From CAWEYO01 sp963813315 (lineage in GTDB: Bacteria > Pseudomonadota > Alphaproteobacteria > Rhizobiales > Rhizobiaceae): a stretch of DNA of 64,000 nucleotides. The notes beneath the pieces are model-generated. The model made no database searches, was not told the DNA's origin, and saw nothing but the letters and a program-made list of their open reading frames with translations. Location of the stretch: positions 275,168-339,167 of the forward strand of contig CAWEYO010000013.1 of NCBI GenBank assembly GCA_963813315.1. Reading direction: 5' to 3'. Both the position numbers and the translations under genes were made by a program. Of this stretch, positions 62,161 to 64,000 are shown one piece after another (position 1 is the stretch's first letter; each line of letters begins with the position of its first letter).

Positions 62161-63374
62161 TCAGTTCACCTGGCGGACTTCCTTGAAGCCCTTGCCTTCG
62201 ACGACCATCTCGATGATGACACCCGGCACGTCGCCGTGCTCGTCGAACTCCTGGCTGCCCGAAGCGCCTTGGTCGTTGATGTCCTTGCCTTCGGCAAGCA
62301 GTTTCACGGCTTTTGCCCACTCGCCGGGGTAGATCGTCTCTCCCGGGAGCAGTCGATACTTCACGCAGCGCTTTGTTGACGCCCTCGCGGCCGTCCTTGC
62401 CGTTCTTCTGGATGGCAAGCGCCAGCAGGAATGCGGCATCGTATGACTGCGGCGCGAACGATGCCGCCGGGTCGAGACCGGCAGCCTTCGCGATATAGGC
62501 ATAAGTTGCGGGTGCCCGGCGTCTCGGAGCGGCCGATCTTGGTGCCGATCAATCCATCGAGCTTGCCTTCGCCCACGGCCGTGACAAGCAAATCGCCGAC
62601 CATGCCGTCACCACCGGCGAATTTCGTGAAGTCGCCGCCTTCCAGCGCCTGCCGCACGATCGTCTGGCCCGAACCGTCGACATAGGCGAGCACCACAAGC
62701 ATTTCCGCCCCCGGACGAAGCAAGGGAGCCGATCTCGGCGCGATAGTCCGCCTTGCTGTCTTCATGCGCTTCCTTGGCCGCAACCTTGCCGCCTTCCTTG
62801 ACAAAAGAGGCTTCGAGCGCGTCGGCAAATCCCTTGCCGTAGTCATTGTTCACATAAGTGATCGCAATGTTGTCATGGCCTTTCTGCTTCAGCAGATGGG
62901 CCAGGACTTCGCCGCTATCGGCGTCCGACGGCGTGGTGCGGAATACGAGATCCTTGTCATCCAGCGTCGTCAGCGCCGGCGAGGTGGCCGCCGGCGACAC
63001 GATCACCACGCCACCTGGAATGGCGGCGCTGTTGGCCGCGGCGATGGTTTCGCCCGAGCAGAGCGGGCCGACCAGCGCCGTCACCTTGCTCGGAATTGAC
63101 CATGCGGTCGGCGGCGTTCGACGCGGCCGTCGCGTCCGCGCAGGTTGAATCACCCTGCACCATGATCAGTTGCCCGCCAACGATGCCGCCCTGCTCGTTG
63201 ATTTGCTTGACGGCGAGCTTTGCGCCTTCGTGGATCGGCGGAACCAGGCTTTTCGATCGGGCCCGTGAAGCCGCCGAGGAAGCCAATCTTCACGTCGGCC
63301 GCCTGCGCGGCGGTCGCCATCAAAGCAATGCCGGCGACGGACACTGCGAAGAGATTGCGGATTGTATAGTGCAT
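62161..63374 (-). pseudogene. LivK-type branched-chain amino acid-binding protein, five frameshifts
   Basis: Periplasmic binding protein (Peripla_BP_6), about 402 residues if repaired; signal peptide ends A-A-Q-A-A-D-V-K-I-G-F-L-G-G-F-T-G. Five single extra bases, each in a run, split it: near 63252 (AAAA), 63092 (GG), 62710 (CCCCC), 62515 (GGG) and 62343 (CCC). Repairing them joins G-P-I-E-S-L-V-P-P, N-S-S-K-V-T-A-L-V-G-P, A-S-S-G-A-E-M-L-V-V, P-G-T-A-T-Y-A-Y-I and A-P-G-E-T-I-Y-P-G-E. All in the same direction, so a sequencing artefact is more likely than decay. Presumably the ligand receptor of the LivGFHM importer. Confidence 0.82.
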
Positions 63375-63580
63375 TGTGAATACCTCCCCTATAACCATCG
63401 CTACTTGCAACGGATTTTTAGCCGACCCAAGCCGGTCGAAGCCGCGATACTGAAATCGCAGAGGTCTTTGTAAAGCCGATCCGCGTGCCGATCGCAATGC
63501 AGTTCTTGCACAGTTCACGCATATCGCAGAAGGCCCGCCACTTCCCTCACCGGGCGCCTCCAGACAAGCTCTCAGATGTC

Positions 63581-64000
63581 CTAGGCGTGGGCCGAGCGCC
63601 TTGAGGGCCGCTTCCTGAAAACCTTCGCCTTGAGTTGGATGCGCGTGGATCGTGCCGGCGATGTCCTCCAGCCGCGCGCCCATTTCCAGCGCAAGCCCGA
63701 AGGCGGTTGCGAGCTCGGACACACCATGGCCGACCGCCTGTATGCCGAGCACCAGATGGTTGTCGGCGCGCGCGACCGCACGCACGAAGCCGTTCTCGCC
63801 AAGCATCGTCATCGCGCGTCCATTGGCCGAAAAGGGAAACTGCCCGATCTTGATCTCGCAGCAGAGCGATAGCGCCTCGTCGAGCGGAGGCCAGGCGTCA
63901 ACGCAGTACGGGTCGAGAACGACCACCGGGATGCTGCGCTTGTCCCAGCTCCGCTTGTGGCCAGCGACGATCTCGGCAACCATTTCGCCTTGCGCCATGG
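63581..64000 (-). CDS. Dihydrolipoamide dehydrogenase, C-terminal part
   Basis: C-terminal dimerisation domain of an E3/Lpd flavoprotein; the gene continues beyond the right edge. A-M-A-Q-G-E-M-V-A-E-I near the start, G-Q-F-P-F-S-A-N-G-R-A in the middle and the catalytic H-A-H-P-T-Q-G-E-G-F motif are visible. Around 63860-63930 the reading departs from the usual F-T-D-P-E motif, suggesting a pair of indels. At the end one extra C (about 63591) hides the natural stop; removing it gives A-L-G-H-A and TAG at 63583-63581. The 206 bases to the binding-protein start hold its promoter. Confidence 0.75.

Noticed and set aside
1..64000. tRNA or rRNA genes
   Set aside because: No cloverleaf with a T-loop GTTCRA block or rRNA core sequence was noticed; a tRNAscan run would be decisive.

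Overview
The window looks like chromosomal DNA of a GC-rich alphaproteobacterium of the Rhizobiales (Mesorhizobium/Phyllobacteriaceae-like). The evidence is the mraZ-rsmH-ftsL-ftsI division cluster, an alphaproteobacterial-type RNase P RNA, dense rhizobial palindromic intergenic repeats, many ABC uptake systems, and short ATGA overlaps between genes. Species is not determinable from sequence reading alone.

Layout. 1-3.4 kb: start of the division and cell-wall cluster, reading leftward, behind a promoter overlapped by MraZ-type boxes. 3.5-4.05 kb: rnpB with terminators. 4.1-8.1 kb: a repeat block, a Slt-type transglycosylase, an AmpD-type amidase coupled to a TerB-DnaJ protein, and a DMT exporter. 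8.3-13.1 kb: two small Pro/Ala-rich lipoproteins and a fused 5-oxoprolinase. 13.1-18 kb: an accessory islet with a nonsense-broken small gene, a lower-GC XRE regulator, a roughly 1.1 kb mosaic-repeat array, a GIY-YIG nuclease, a GH25 lysozyme lipoprotein and a frameshifted MltB-type transglycosylase. 18-31.7 kb: a PaaZ-type aldehyde dehydrogenase, a TPP enzyme coupled to a CaiB-type CoA-transferase, a lipase-like hydrolase, EttA, a KAS III-like synthase, a MOSC protein, TrmO, an ArsR-methyltransferase regulator coupled to metF, a 28-residue membrane peptide and a second DMT transporter.

31.8-46 kb holds a complete-looking reductive pyrimidine-degradation locus: PreT/PreA (dihydropyrimidine dehydrogenase), dihydropyrimidinase, N-carbamoyl-beta-alanine amidase, a beta-alanine-type aminotransferase, a cupin, a four-gene NMT1-type ABC importer and a RutR regulator. 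RutR-like palindromes lie in both promoter regions. A DUF559 protein whose tail is read from a palindromic repeat sits inside the transporter genes. 46.3-54.8 kb: an MttB-family methyltransferase and a peptide-type ABC importer with a fused double ATPase.

55.2-57.9 kb is the most unusual stretch: a large RTX calcium-binding protein gene preceded by the collapsed relic of a paralogue, each behind a copy of the same leader whose hairpin differs by a compensatory base-pair change. 58.1-64 kb: a LivGFHM-type branched-chain amino acid importer, its convergent binding protein, and the C-terminal end of a dihydrolipoamide dehydrogenase running off the right edge.

Single-base frameshifts at short base runs affect several genes and are concentrated from 57.5 kb to the right end. 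They look more like sequencing or assembly indels than gene decay, and they limit how far those proteins can be trusted.
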